From assembly GCF_025195125.1 (NCBI RefSeq), contig NZ_JAMGSL010000002.1, forward strand, positions 124,001 to 188,000: a stretch of 64,000 nt of DNA, written 5' to 3'. The first letter of the stretch is position 1. Every line of letters starts with the position of its first letter. Source of the DNA: Streptomyces sp. Je 1-79. Its GTDB lineage: Bacteria > Actinomycetota > Actinomycetes > Streptomycetales > Streptomycetaceae. The notes below the pieces were generated by a model. That model was not told where the DNA came from, searched no databases, and saw only the letters and a list, made by a program, of their open reading frames with translations. The translations under genes were made by a program, and so were the position numbers. Positions 41,363 to 49,676 of this stretch are shown here, piece by piece.

Positions 41363-43054
41363 ATGCGGCTGCGCGCACTGCTGGAAACCGACGCGCTGGG
41401 GCTGCGCCTGCTCGGCGGTGAGGACGAGCTGGACCGCACCGTCCGCGGCGTGATGACGACGGACCTCAAGGACCCCAGCCGGTACCTGTCCGGCGGCGAG
41501 CTGGTCCTCACCGGCCTCGCCTGGCTGCGGGAGCCCGAGGACGCCGAGCCGTTCGCCCGGATCCTGGCCTCCGCGGGCGTGGCGGCGCTCGCGGCCGGCG
41601 AGGCGGAGCTCGGGGACATCCCCGACGATCTCGTACAGGCGTGTTCTCGCCATCGGCTGCCGTTGTTCGCAGTCAACGAGACCGTTGCATTCGCGACGAT
41701 CACCGAACACGTTGTTCGACAGGTGTCCGGCGAACGCGCGGGCGACCTGGCGGCCGTCGTCGACCGCCACCGGCGGCTGATGACCTCCGGGCCGGCCGGC
41801 GGCGGGCCCGAGGTCGTCCTGGACCTCCTCGGCTCCGACCTGGACCTCCGGGCCTGGGTCCTCTCCCCCACCGGCCGCCAGATCGCCGGCGCCGGAGAGC
41901 CGCTGGAGGCCGGGCTCGCCGCGACACTGGCCGGTGAGCACCTGGCCGCGGCCAGGACCGGACGGCGCGGCCCACACCGGCTCAGCGCCGCCGGAACCAC
42001 GTACTCCCTCTTCCCGATCCGCAACACCGGGCGCGGCGCCGCGCCCGCCGCGCGCGACGTACGGGAGACCGTCCTGTCCGACTGGCTCCTCGCCGTCGAG
42101 GCCGACGCCGGCGACTGGCCGGCCGCCCGGCTCGACCTCCTCCAGGGCGTCACCCAGCTGATCGCCGTCGAGCGCGACCGGCGGGACGCGGCGCGCACGG
42201 TACGGCGCCGGCTGGCGCAGGAGGTCCTGGAGCTGGTCCAGACAGGGGCCGCGCCCGCCGAGATCGCCGCCCGCCTGCGGGTCGCCGCCCCGGTCCTGCT
42301 GCCGGGCCTGGGGACCGCCCCGCACTGGCAGGTCGTCGTCGCCCGCGTCGAGTGGGACCAGGAGGGCGGGGCGGGCGCGGTGGACACCGGCCCGGTGGCC
42401 CAGGCGCTCCTGGAGGAGATCCTCGTCGACCCGGCGACCGTCGGCGCGGACTCCGCCGACCGGATCGCGGTCGCGCACCACGGGGACGAGGCCATCGCGC
42501 TGGTACCGCTGCCGGCGGGCCCGGTGCCCGACAGCGAGGACGAGGGCACCGCCCACGTCGGGCTGCACGCCGACGCGCTGCTCGCCGCCGTAAGGGACCC
42601 GCTGTCGTCCGGTCTCGCCGACGACGGACGCCTCACGCTCGGCGTCAGCGCGGCCGTCCACTCGGCGGAGGGCCTGCGCGGCGCCCTGGAGGAGGCCCGG
42701 CACGCCCGCCGGGTCGCCGCCGCCCGCCCCGGCCGCGTCTGCGCCGCGGGGCACCACGAGCTCGCCTCGCACGTGCTGCTGCTCCCGTTCGTCCCCGACG
42801 ACGTCCGCCGCGCCTTCACGGCCCGGCTGCTCGACCCGCTGCGCGACTACGACCGCCGCCACCGCGCCGAGCTCATCCCCACGCTGGAGGCCTTCCTCGA
42901 CTGCGACGGCTCCTGGACCCGCTGCGCGACCCGTCTTCACCTGCATGTGAACACCCTGCGCTACCGGGTGGGGCGGATCGAGCAACTGACGGGCAGGGAC
43001 CTGTCGCGTCTCGAGGACAAGCTGGACTTCTTCCTGGCGCTGCGCATGAGCTGA
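41363..43054 (+). CDS. PucR family transcriptional regulator of purine catabolism
   Basis: 563 aa. The N-terminal PucR domain (MRLRALLETDALGLRLLGGE, RTVRGVMTTDLKDPSRYLSG, GELVLTGLAWL) binds purine breakdown products; the central GGDEF-like region leads to the C-terminal HTH_30 domain (LIPTLEAFLDCDGSWTRCAT, RLHLHVNTLRYRVGRIEQLT). The family activates or represses purine utilisation, e.g. PucR of Bacillus. Divergent from the xdh operon, so it is the likely regulator of xanthine dehydrogenase, the NCS2 permease and XdhC. ATG at 41363. Confidence 0.93.
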   Translation: MRLRALLETDALGLRLLGGEDELDRTVRGVMTTDLKDPSRYLSGGELVLTGLAWLREPEDAEPFARILASAGVAALAAGEAELGDIPDDLVQACSRHRLPLFAVNETVAFATITEHVVRQVSGERAGDLAAVVDRHRRLMTSGPAGGGPEVVLDLLGSDLDLRAWVLSPTGRQIAGAGEPLEAGLAATLAGEHLAAARTGRRGPHRLSAAGTTYSLFPIRNTGRGAAPAARDVRETVLSDWLLAVEADAGDWPAARLDLLQGVTQLIAVERDRRDAARTVRRRLAQEVLELVQTGAAPAEIAARLRVAAPVLLPGLGTAPHWQVVVARVEWDQEGGAGAVDTGPVAQALLEEILVDPATVGADSADRIAVAHHGDEAIALVPLPAGPVPDSEDEGTAHVGLHADALLAAVRDPLSSGLADDGRLTLGVSAAVHSAEGLRGALEEARHARRVAAARPGRVCAAGHHELASHVLLLPFVPDDVRRAFTARLLDPLRDYDRRHRAELIPTLEAFLDCDGSWTRCATRLHLHVNTLRYRVGRIEQLTGRDLSRLEDKLDFFLALRMS

Positions 43055-43068
43055 CCCTCCGGGGCACG

Positions 43069-43100
43069 CCGGCGGCCGTCCGCACACGGGCGGCCGCCGG
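43069..43100 (+). terminator. terminator hairpin after pucR
   Basis: CCGGCGGCCG (43069-43078) pairs with CGGCCGCCGG (43091-43100), starting 15 nt after the pucR stop. It has no U-tract, as usual for Streptomyces terminators. Confidence 0.65.
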
Positions 43101-43340
43101 CCGGACGTCACCCGTTCGGCCCAACGGGGTCGCGGGGCCTCGGCCGTCACCCGAGGGGACCTCACGGGGTTCATCTGTTCGGGGGAATCCGGGACCTGAC
43201 GGCACGGAAGGTGTCGACGCCCTGGCCCGGGGGGGTGCGCGGGGCCCCGGTGGCGCCCGGGGCAAGGGCGGAAGCGGATCACGGCCGCCGGTGAGCGACG
43301 CAGAACGCACGCGTCCGCATAGCGGTCAAGGTCCAGCACT

Positions 43341-43356
43341 TGTGAAAAGTTTCACC
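43341..43356. promoter_or_regulatory. GTGAAA-N2-TTTCAC palindrome, Rex-operator-like
   Basis: TGTGAAAAGTTTCACC contains perfect six-base arms and resembles the actinobacterial Rex operator pattern TGTGAAC-N3-TTCACA, with mismatches at the C and the last base. It lies about 80-97 nt upstream of the TPR gene start. The assignment to Rex is tentative. Confidence 0.4.
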
Positions 43357-43437
43357 TGACCCCTTGGCCAGCGCCACGCGTTCGTGCTGAGATGCGGGCT
43401 AACTCAACAGCTCAATGGCGCGCTCGGGGAGGGCAAT

Positions 43438-44241
43438 GTGGCGGATACCGCCATGTCTGGTTCCGAAACAACGGGTGGCGAAGATCCGTCCCACGGCTAC
43501 GGCGGGGCGACCCCGATGGAGACGGCGATATGGCGTCTTCGCTCGCGCGGCTGCTGGACCGACGCGGCCGCCCTGCTCACGCCCCGCGCGGCGGAACCGG
43601 CGGTGGCACTGGAACGGGCGGCCCTCCTGATCGAGCGCTGTCTCTACACCGAGCGGGGGTGGGCGGAGGCCGAGGAGGCGCTACGGGCGGCCGAGGCCGT
43701 GGCCCGGACGGACGAGGAACGAGGTGCCGCCGCGTGCGAACGCGGCTATCTGGCCTACGCGTCGACGCTGCTCGGCGTACGCGACCGGGCCGACGAGGCG
43801 ACCGCCGCGCTCGGGCGGGCGGCGGCGCTGATCGGCCCCTCGGCCGAGGGGCGGCCGCTGCTCGACTACCGGCGCGGGCTGATCGCGCAGAACATCGGCG
43901 ACTCGCCCCAGGCCGCCCGCGCCGCCTACCGTCGCGCCCACGCGGGCGCGACGGCCCAGGGGGACGACCTGCTGCTCTCCTCGACCTGGCGTCATCTCGC
44001 CGGACTCGCCCTGCAGGAAGGTGAGTTGGCGGAGGCCCGGCACGGATTCGCCGAGTCGCTCCGCATCCGCGAGGAGCTCGGCTACCTGGTCGGTACGGCC
44101 CCGGCCCTGACGGCGCTCGCGAACACGGAGACGGAACCGGAGGCGGGGCGCCTACGGGCCGAGGCGGCGCGCCTGTTCCGCCTCCTGGGCGGCGTACCGA
44201 CCTGGCTTGCGGCCCAACTGACACCTCGGCCCGCGATCTGA
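43438..44241 (+). CDS. tetratricopeptide-like repeat protein
   Basis: 267 aa, almost all helical with Ala-rich TPR-type pairs (ALERAALLIERCLYTERGWA, AEEALRAAEAVARTDEERGA, LLDYRRGLIAQNIGDSPQAA, ARHGFAESLRIREELGYLVG). A disordered Ser/Gly N-terminus of about 25 residues precedes them. No catalytic motif; a protein-protein scaffold is likely. GTG start at 43438 after GGGGAGGG. It is convergent with the P-loop/propeller gene, separated by a strong hairpin. Function unknown. Confidence 0.78.
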   Translation: MADTAMSGSETTGGEDPSHGYGGATPMETAIWRLRSRGCWTDAAALLTPRAAEPAVALERAALLIERCLYTERGWAEAEEALRAAEAVARTDEERGAAACERGYLAYASTLLGVRDRADEATAALGRAAALIGPSAEGRPLLDYRRGLIAQNIGDSPQAARAAYRRAHAGATAQGDDLLLSSTWRHLAGLALQEGELAEARHGFAESLRIREELGYLVGTAPALTALANTETEPEAGRLRAEAARLFRLLGGVPTWLAAQLTPRPAI

Positions 44242-44257
44242 CGGACCGTCGTAGCAG

Positions 44258-44302
44258 ACCCTCAGGGGCCGGGTGGACACGTCCGCCCGGGTCCCTGAGG
44301 GT
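44258..44302. terminator. bidirectional terminator hairpin
   Basis: ACCCTCAGGG (44258-44267) pairs with CCCTGAGGGT (44293-44302), and the inner GGGTGGAC/GTCCGCCC adds further pairing. It lies between two convergent genes, 17 nt after one stop and 23 nt from the other. Confidence 0.8.
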
Positions 44303-44324
44303 TTCGCGTCACGGTGACGTACCG

Positions 44325-46007
44325 TCACTTCCGGTCGTGGGCGGCCCGGTCCAGGCAGAGCAGCCCCTCGTCCATCCCCACCACCAGCGCCCCGTCGGGG
44401 GTGAGGGCCACCGCGCGGACCGGCGGGCCGGGGCGGAAGGTGAGGCGGGTCCGGGTGTCGAGGTCGTGGAGTTCGACGAGGCCGTCCGCCCAGGCGATCG
44501 CGAGCGACGGGCCCTCGGCGCTCTCCGTGGCGTGCAACGACACGACCGCGGACCGGCGTTCGGCGACCGGCGCGGGGTCCGGGTCCCGGCCCGGGATCCA
44601 GCGGCGGACCGTGCCGTCGAGGCCTCCGCTGCACAGGAAGGGCGTGGCCGTGCCGACCGCCGTCACGGCCGTCACGCGACCGCTGTGCAACGCGGCCTGG
44701 TGGATGCCCGTCAGGCCGAAGGCGTGGACGGAGCCGAGCCGGTCCCCCACCACCACCGAGCCGCTGATCGCCGCGAGTGCGGTGCCCGGGTGCCGGGTGA
44801 GGGTGGCCGCGACGGCGGTGGTGAGCCGTTCCAGGTAGGGCGCCCGGGGCTCCGGCCCGGGAACGGGCTGGAGCCGGCCTCGCTCGTCCAGGAGCAGGAC
44901 CGTGCCGTCCGGTGCGGGCGCGAGCGCCTTGACCCGGCCGCCCGAGGGGGTCCGCAGCGGCTCGCCCGCCGGGGTCGCGTCGGCCGCGCCGAGAAGCCGT
45001 ACGGCGTCCGTCGTACCCGCGACGAGGAGTCGGTCGCCGATCGCGCCGAGGGCCGTGACCGGGCCGGGCCAGGGCGGGGTGAGGTCGCCCCGCACGCGGG
45101 TCCAGCGCAGGCGCCAGGGGGCGTCGGCGGCGAGGGCGAGCAGCGTGGGGCGGAGCCGGGGGTCCGCCCCGTCGCCGAGCGCGCCGAGCAGGACGAGGGC
45201 CCGGTCCGCGGGGCTCTGGTCGCGGCAGAGGGACTGGCCCGCGCGCAGCCAGGCGGACCGCAGGCCTCCGCGGTCGTCGCCGGGGCCGGTGGCGTACGCG
45301 GTGGTGACGCGCAGCGGGTCGGCCGTGCACACCGCGACGGGGTCGGCCAGGTCGACCGCGTGCCGCGCCTCGTAGGGCAGGTCCCCCGGGCCCGGCTCCC
45401 CTCGCCCGGAGGCTCCCTGAGCCGGGGCGTTCGTCTCGCCGCGGTCCGCCTCCTCCGCGTCCCCGTCGAGGTCCACGACCGTGACGCGCCGGTCGGCGAG
45501 GAGGGCGTACGAAGGCGTTCCCGTACAGCTCTCGACGACGAGCCGCACCCGGCCCGAGGCGGCGAGTTCGCCGATCAGTTCGGCGATCGCCTCCGGCTCG
45601 GCGGCGGCGTGCAGGTCCGGCAGGACGAGGGCCGCGCGTCGTGTCTCGGTGGTGGCGACGGCCTGGACCAGTTCGCCTGGCGTCCTGGCCACGACACCGA
45701 GCCGGTTCGCGATCGTCCAGGCCGCGCCGAGCGCGCACTGTCCGGCGAGCGGGATCAGCTCGCGCGCCGCGCGCCGGCGGCGCGCGCCCGCGCGGGTGCC
45801 GTGCGCGGCGAGCCAGGAGAGCAGCGCGGACTTGCCCCTGCGGGGGCCGCCGACGACCAGGCAGAGGCGGGGGGCCTCCGGGTCGGTGAGCCAGCCGAGC
45901 AGGGCCGCCGCCTCGGCCTCCGTTCCGGCGGGGCGGTCTCCGCGGACGGATCCGGTCACGGGCGCCTTCCCCGTGCCGGGGACGGAGTCGCGGACGGCAT
46001 GGGACAC
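44325..46007 (-). CDS. P-loop NTPase with C-terminal beta-propeller-like repeats
   Basis: 560 aa. Walker A GGPRRGKS is at residues 53-60 and a possible Walker B ends AALVLPD at 131. A linker follows, and from about residue 290 come WD40-like blades (GPVTALGAIGDRLLVAGTTD, GRVTAVTAVGTATPFLCSGG, LDGTVRRWIPG, PPVRAVALTPDGALVVGMDE). The layout resembles a compact STAND-type NTPase: sensor propeller plus nucleotide switch, but no effector domain is apparent. No signal peptide, so cytoplasmic. Neighbours give no pathway. Function unknown. Confidence 0.75.
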   Translation of the reverse strand: MSHAVRDSVPGTGKAPVTGSVRGDRPAGTEAEAAALLGWLTDPEAPRLCLVVGGPRRGKSALLSWLAAHGTRAGARRRRAARELIPLAGQCALGAAWTIANRLGVVARTPGELVQAVATTETRRAALVLPDLHAAAEPEAIAELIGELAASGRVRLVVESCTGTPSYALLADRRVTVVDLDGDAEEADRGETNAPAQGASGRGEPGPGDLPYEARHAVDLADPVAVCTADPLRVTTAYATGPGDDRGGLRSAWLRAGQSLCRDQSPADRALVLLGALGDGADPRLRPTLLALAADAPWRLRWTRVRGDLTPPWPGPVTALGAIGDRLLVAGTTDAVRLLGAADATPAGEPLRTPSGGRVKALAPAPDGTVLLLDERGRLQPVPGPEPRAPYLERLTTAVAATLTRHPGTALAAISGSVVVGDRLGSVHAFGLTGIHQAALHSGRVTAVTAVGTATPFLCSGGLDGTVRRWIPGRDPDPAPVAERRSAVVSLHATESAEGPSLAIAWADGLVELHDLDTRTRLTFRPGPPVRAVALTPDGALVVGMDEGLLCLDRAAHDRK

Positions 46008-46097
46008 CTCACGGACGGCGCGGTACGGGCGGGTTCACGGCAACAGCCAACGGCGGCAAGGGCCGAGGGCACCGGCCGACGGCAACGACCTTAGTCG

Positions 46098-46886
46098 TCA
46101 GTCCGCCGATCCGGTGAAATGCTCCCTGACAAGTGACTGCACGACGGTGACATCCTGGGCGATCAGGGCGTCGAGGAGGGCGCCGTGTTCCGCCGCGTCC
46201 GCCACGAGGTCGCCGTGGCGGGTCACCGGGCCGCTCGTCAGGGGCCACTGGGAGCGGCGGTGCAGGTCGTCGGCGACGGCGAGGAGCTGCTCGTTGCCGG
46301 CCAGTGAGAGCACGGCGCGGTGGAAGGCGCGGTCGGCCTCGGCGTAGTGGGCGCGGTCGCCGCGGGCGGCGGCGGCGCCGGTGGCCTCGGCGAGCGGCCG
46401 GAGCTCGGCCCAGCGGGCGGCGGGGACCGTGCGGGCGAGGCGGAGCATGATCGGGATCTCGATGAGCGCCCGGATCTCGGCGAGCTCGGCGAGCTCGCGC
46501 GGAGTGCGTTCGGTGACCCGGAATCCGCGGTTCGGTACGACTTCGACGGCGCCCTCGACGGCGAGCTGTTGCATGGCCTCGCGCACGGGGGTCGCGGAGA
46601 CGCCGAAGCGCTCGGCGAGGACCGGTGCGGAGTACACCTCGCCGGGGACCAGCTCGCCGCCCACGAGGGCGGTGCGCAGGGCCTGGAGGATCTGGCCGCG
46701 TACGGAGTGGCGCTGGACGGTACGGGGGGCGAGGCCGGGCGTGGACGGCTCACCGTGGGTGTACTCACCGCGAGTGTGCTCGCCGTGGGTGTGCTCGCCG
46801 CGGACCTGCTCGGGGACCCGCACCGCGCCGTCGTTCGGCGGGTGCGGCCGGCCGGCGGCCCGCTCGCGCGCTCTGCCCTGCTCCAC
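46098..46886 (-). CDS. GntR family regulator (FadR-type FCD domain)
   Basis: 262 aa. After a variable N-terminus of about 60 residues comes the GntR wHTH (RHSVRGQILQALRTALVGGE, SAPVLAERFGVSATPVREAM) and an FCD ligand domain (EIRALIEIPIMLRLARTVPA, YAEADRAFHRAVLSLAGNEQ, DAAEHGALLDALIAQD). The N-terminus includes a five-residue repeat GE[HY]T[HR] encoded by a 15-bp DNA repeat. GTG at 46884-46886 has a GGAGG six nt upstream; a longer frame to 47159 overlaps the iron-box promoter and is unlikely. Divergent from the fhuF-like gene. Target unknown. Confidence 0.85.
   Translation of the reverse strand: MEQGRARERAAGRPHPPNDGAVRVPEQVRGEHTHGEHTRGEYTHGEPSTPGLAPRTVQRHSVRGQILQALRTALVGGELVPGEVYSAPVLAERFGVSATPVREAMQQLAVEGAVEVVPNRGFRVTERTPRELAELAEIRALIEIPIMLRLARTVPAARWAELRPLAEATGAAAARGDRAHYAEADRAFHRAVLSLAGNEQLLAVADDLHRRSQWPLTSGPVTRHGDLVADAAEHGALLDALIAQDVTVVQSLVREHFTGSAD
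46751..46800. repeat. 15-bp tandem repeat in the gntR coding region
   Basis: Units of the form CACCGTGGGTGTACT, CACCGCGAGTGTGCT and CGCCGTGGGTGTGCT recur about 3.5 times, giving a GEHTR/GEYTH repeat in the protein's unstructured N-terminus. Copy number may vary between strains because the period is a multiple of three. Confidence 0.75.
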
Positions 46887-46989
46887 CCGGGTCCTCCTGC
46901 GGGCTCGTGCCGGGCCTGGCTCGCGATACCGAGGCCCCCTGTGCACCATAGGCGGCCAGGGCTGCAGTTCAAACATCGACGCCATCGGG

Positions 46990-47008
46990 TAAGGTAAGGC
47001 TAACCTGC
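46990..47008. promoter_or_regulatory. iron box (DmdR/IdeR-type)
   Basis: TAAGGTAAGGCTAACCTGC matches the actinobacterial iron-box consensus TTAGGTTAGGCTAACCTAA at 15 of 19 positions. It lies 28-46 nt upstream of the FhuF-like gene, where a bound DmdR1/IdeR dimer pair would block transcription when iron is plentiful. Confidence 0.8.
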
Positions 47009-47035
47009 TAACGATCGCGATTCGGTGGTCCCCGT

Positions 47036-47893
47036 ATGGCCCTCCCCGCTCTGCTCCCCGCCCCGTACACCTCCCCCGTCGCGGCTTCCTACGCCCGCCT
47101 CGGCGAGGTGTTCTCCGGCCTGCGGATAGAGGAGCTGGACAGTGGCGAGAGCTCGCCACGGGGGGCCGGCTGGGTGGGGGCCGACGAGCTCGCGGCCGGC
47201 GGCGCCGCCCTCGACGCCTTCCTGGCCTGGGACAACGCCCAGGTACTGCGCGACTACGGGCAGCAGGCCCGCCCCGACGTGATCGCCGGCTTCGGACTGC
47301 ACCGGTACGCCTGGCCCGCCTGCCTCCTGGTCACGGTCCCCTGGTTCCTGCACCGCCGGGTCCCCCGGCTGCCCGCCCGGAACGTGTCCTTCCAGCGGGC
47401 CCTGGGACGGATGACCGTACGGATCGAGGAGTTCACCTGTCTGCCGGGCGACCCCGCGGCTTCACTGCCCGGCGCCCGGGTCGTCCCGGACGAGGAGGCG
47501 CTGCGCGCCGAGCTCAGGGACGCGCTCGCCGAGCACTTCGAGGAGATCCTGGCCGGCTTCGGACCGCGGATGCGACGCGGGAGGCGGGCGGTGTGGGGCA
47601 TGGCCACGGACGAGATCGTCGAGGGGCTCTGGTACGTCGGGGCGCTGTTCGGCGAGGAGCGGCGGGCGATGGACGAGCTGGAGCTGCTGATGCCCGGCAC
47701 GGCCAAGCCGTACGCGGGCACCGCGGGCTTCCGTGAGCTGCCCGGCGCCGAGACGGCCGACGGGACGCCCCGCCCCACCCGGGACCGCGCGACGTGCTGC
47801 TTCTTCTACACGCTGCGCCCCGAGGACACCTGTCTGACCTGTCCGCGCACGTGCGACGCCGAGCGGGTCCGCAGGCTCGCCGCGACCGCCTGA
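47036..47893 (+). CDS. FhuF-like (2Fe-2S) ferric-siderophore reductase
   Basis: 285 aa. The C-terminal cluster motif of FhuF is present as CC-x10-C-x2-C: C254, C255, C266 and C269 (TCCFFYTLRPEDTCLTCPRT), with an additional C273. The middle resembles siderophore-iron reductases (NVSFQRALGRMTVRIEEF, EEILAGFGPRMRRGRRAVWG). FhuF proteins reduce ferric hydroxamate siderophores in the cytoplasm to release iron. The iron box directly upstream supports regulation by iron. ATG at 47036; the ribosome binding site is weak (GGTGG). Stands alone, divergent from gntR. Confidence 0.87.
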   Translation: MALPALLPAPYTSPVAASYARLGEVFSGLRIEELDSGESSPRGAGWVGADELAAGGAALDAFLAWDNAQVLRDYGQQARPDVIAGFGLHRYAWPACLLVTVPWFLHRRVPRLPARNVSFQRALGRMTVRIEEFTCLPGDPAASLPGARVVPDEEALRAELRDALAEHFEEILAGFGPRMRRGRRAVWGMATDEIVEGLWYVGALFGEERRAMDELELLMPGTAKPYAGTAGFRELPGAETADGTPRPTRDRATCCFFYTLRPEDTCLTCPRTCDAERVRRLAATA

Positions 47894-48097
47894 CGGTCGG
47901 ACGAATTACGCCACTCGTACGGGTGACGTCGATCGAACACAACTCCCTTGCACCGGCCGGTCGTTCGACCAGATCGCACCTATTCGTATGCCGTGCGGCC
48001 CCGATGGCGTGCTCTTGCCGCGAAACCCCTTGAGCGGCCCCCGGGGTCGGCCAGTATGGGCGGCCGAAACGCCCTACTGCGATGCAAGGGACACCGC

Positions 48098-49159
48098 ATG
48101 AGACTGACCGACATATCGCTGGACTGGCTGCTTCCGGGCGGCGTCATGGTGGCCGGAGTCCTGACGGCGGTGGCGGTGCTCGCGCGCGGCAAGCGCGCCG
48201 GTGACCAGGCCGCGGCCGAAGACTCCTGGGAACGCAGTGAGGAACGTCGCCGACGCAAGGAGGCGATCTACGGAACCGCCTCCTACGTCCTGCTCTTCTG
48301 CTGCGCGGCGGTCGCCGCCGCGCTCTCCTTCCACGGCCTCGTCGGCTTCGGCCGGCAGAACCTGAACCTCACCGGGGGCTGGGAGTACCTCGTCCCCTTC
48401 GGCCTCGACGGCGCGGCGATGTTCTGCTCGGTGCTCGCCGTCCGTGAGGCGAGCCACGGTGACGCGGCCCTCGGCTCGCGGCTCCTGGTGTGGACGTTCG
48501 CGGGCGCGGCCGCCTGGTTCAACTGGGTCCACGCCCCCCGGGGTCTGGACCACGCGGGTGCCCCGCAGTTCTTCGCGGGCATGTCCCTCTCGGCTGCGGT
48601 TCTCTTCGACCGGGCCCTCAAGCAGACCCGCCGGGCGGCCCTCCGTGAGCAGGGCCTGGTGCCCCGTCCGCTGCCGCAGATCCGGATCGTCCGGTGGCTG
48701 AGGGCGCCCCGGGAGACCTTCGCCGCCTGGTCGCTGATGCTCCTGGAGGGCGTACGGACCCTGGACGAGGCGGTGGACGAGGTCCGTGAGGACCGGCGCG
48801 AGAAGGAGCAGCACCGGCTGCGCAGGCGTGAGCAGGAGAAGCTCGACCGGGCCAGGATCAAGGCGATCAACCGCCAGCACCGGGCCTTCGGGCTGGGCAG
48901 AGGAGGCGGACGCCAGGTCGAGGTGCCGTCCCTGAACTCCGGCGCGGGCTCCGCGACGCCGTCCGTGGGGACAGCCGTCGCGGAGCCTGCCATAGCAGAC
49001 CCCGGACAGCTGCCGCTTCGACACCGGCCCTCCCTCCAGGCCGTGAAGGGTACTGAGCCCCGGACGGTGGACCTCACCGCCGAGGACGACACCCAGACAC
49101 TGCCCCGGCTCGACTCGCTGGAGCGCAAACTGAAGGACCTGGAGCAGCAGTTCGGCTGA
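48098..49159 (+). CDS. DUF2637 membrane protein (Spd-like)
   Basis: 353 aa. Five hydrophobic segments: about residues 9-27, 61-85, 100-120, 128-145 and 153-170 (YLVPFGLDGAAMFCSVLAVR and TFAGAAAWFNWVHAPRGLDH are typical of DUF2637). A long charged, coiled-coil-like C-terminal half follows (EDRREKEQHRLRRREQEKLD), ending in LERKLKDLEQQF. Relatives include plasmid Spd proteins, but chromosomal copies are common in Streptomyces. ATG at 48098 follows AAGGGA. Convergent with the ATP-binding protein gene. Role unknown. Confidence 0.83.
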   Translation: MRLTDISLDWLLPGGVMVAGVLTAVAVLARGKRAGDQAAAEDSWERSEERRRRKEAIYGTASYVLLFCCAAVAAALSFHGLVGFGRQNLNLTGGWEYLVPFGLDGAAMFCSVLAVREASHGDAALGSRLLVWTFAGAAAWFNWVHAPRGLDHAGAPQFFAGMSLSAAVLFDRALKQTRRAALREQGLVPRPLPQIRIVRWLRAPRETFAAWSLMLLEGVRTLDEAVDEVREDRREKEQHRLRRREQEKLDRARIKAINRQHRAFGLGRGGGRQVEVPSLNSGAGSATPSVGTAVAEPAIADPGQLPLRHRPSLQAVKGTEPRTVDLTAEDDTQTLPRLDSLERKLKDLEQQFG

Positions 49160-49170
49160 GAGGCCGACAT

Positions 49171-49214
49171 GAACGGCGGGGCCGCGTGAGAGCTCTCACG
49201 CGGCCCCGCCGTTC
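49171..49214. terminator. 44-bp perfect palindrome, bidirectional terminator
   Basis: Two exact 22-nt arms (49171-49192 and 49193-49214) with no spacer form a very stable hairpin between convergent genes. It overlaps the last codons and stop of the ATP-binding protein gene, so one arm encodes that protein's final residues (NGGAA). Confidence 0.88.
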
Positions 49215-49645
49215 AGCTCGAACCACACGACCTTGCCCACGCCGTGCTTCTCCACGCCCCAGGAGTCGGCCAGGGCCTGGACCAGGACGAGCCCCCTGCC
49301 GCTCGTACCGTCGTCGGCGATCGGTGCCCGTGGCTCGGGGAGCCCGGCGACGAAGTCCCGCACCTCGACCCGGAGACCGTCCGGGACGACGGTCGCGGTG
49401 ATCACGGCGCCGTGGTCGGTGTGGATCAGAGCGTTGGTGACGAGTTCGCTGGTGAGCAGCTCCGCGACGTCGGAGGCCCCCGGTCCGCCCCATGTCCGCA
49501 GCATCCTGCGCAACGCATGTCGTACCTCCGGCACCGCGGTGAGATCCGCGCATCCCACCTTTCTGAGCATCTGAGTCGGCTGTCGCGCCTCCCCGGCCAT
49601 AACCCCCACCCACATGTCGGTACAGATCTCCTCGAACAGGCTCAC
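49196..49645 (-). CDS. ATP-binding protein, HATPase_c fold (RsbW-like anti-sigma type)
   Basis: Up to 149 aa. The GHKL N-box is visible as ELLTSELVTNALIHTD and the G1 region as DDGTSGRGLVLVQALADSWG; the protein is little more than one ATPase domain. Streptomyces encodes many such orphan serine-kinase-like proteins, often controlling sigma factors or cvn-type systems, and none of the usual partners (anti-anti-sigma or sigma genes) is adjacent. Start uncertain: GTG 49645 gives the longest form, but ATG 49615 (after GAGGAG) or ATG 49600 are possible. Its 3' end is built from the terminator palindrome. Confidence 0.85.
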   Translation of the reverse strand: MSLFEEICTDMWVGVMAGEARQPTQMLRKVGCADLTAVPEVRHALRRMLRTWGGPGASDVAELLTSELVTNALIHTDHGAVITATVVPDGLRVEVRDFVAGLPEPRAPIADDGTSGRGLVLVQALADSWGVEKHGVGKVVWFELNGGAA

Positions 49646-49676
49646 GGGGATGCATGCCCCACCGCCCGGCCCGCAT

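Larger units (their letters stand above)
43055..43437. other. intergenic stretch between pucR and the TPR gene
   Basis: 383 bases. It begins with the pucR terminator (43069-43100) and ends with the GTGAAA/TTTCAC palindrome at 43341-43356 about 80 nt ahead of the TPR gene. Nothing else recognisable; open frames here are low-complexity. Confidence 0.55.

Noticed and set aside
44325..46007. Phage-defence island
   Set aside because: One STAND-like protein without effector domain, nuclease, TIR or protease partner is not enough; kept only as a finding.
46098..47159. Longer GntR start at 47159
   Set aside because: It would include the iron box and the start of the divergent FhuF-like gene; the GTG at 46886 has a GGAGG site.
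48098..49159. Integrated plasmid remnant, because DUF2637 proteins resemble plasmid Spd proteins
   Set aside because: No integrase, excisionase, Tra/FtsK-type gene, Rep gene or att-like direct repeat nearby; chromosomal DUF2637 genes are common.
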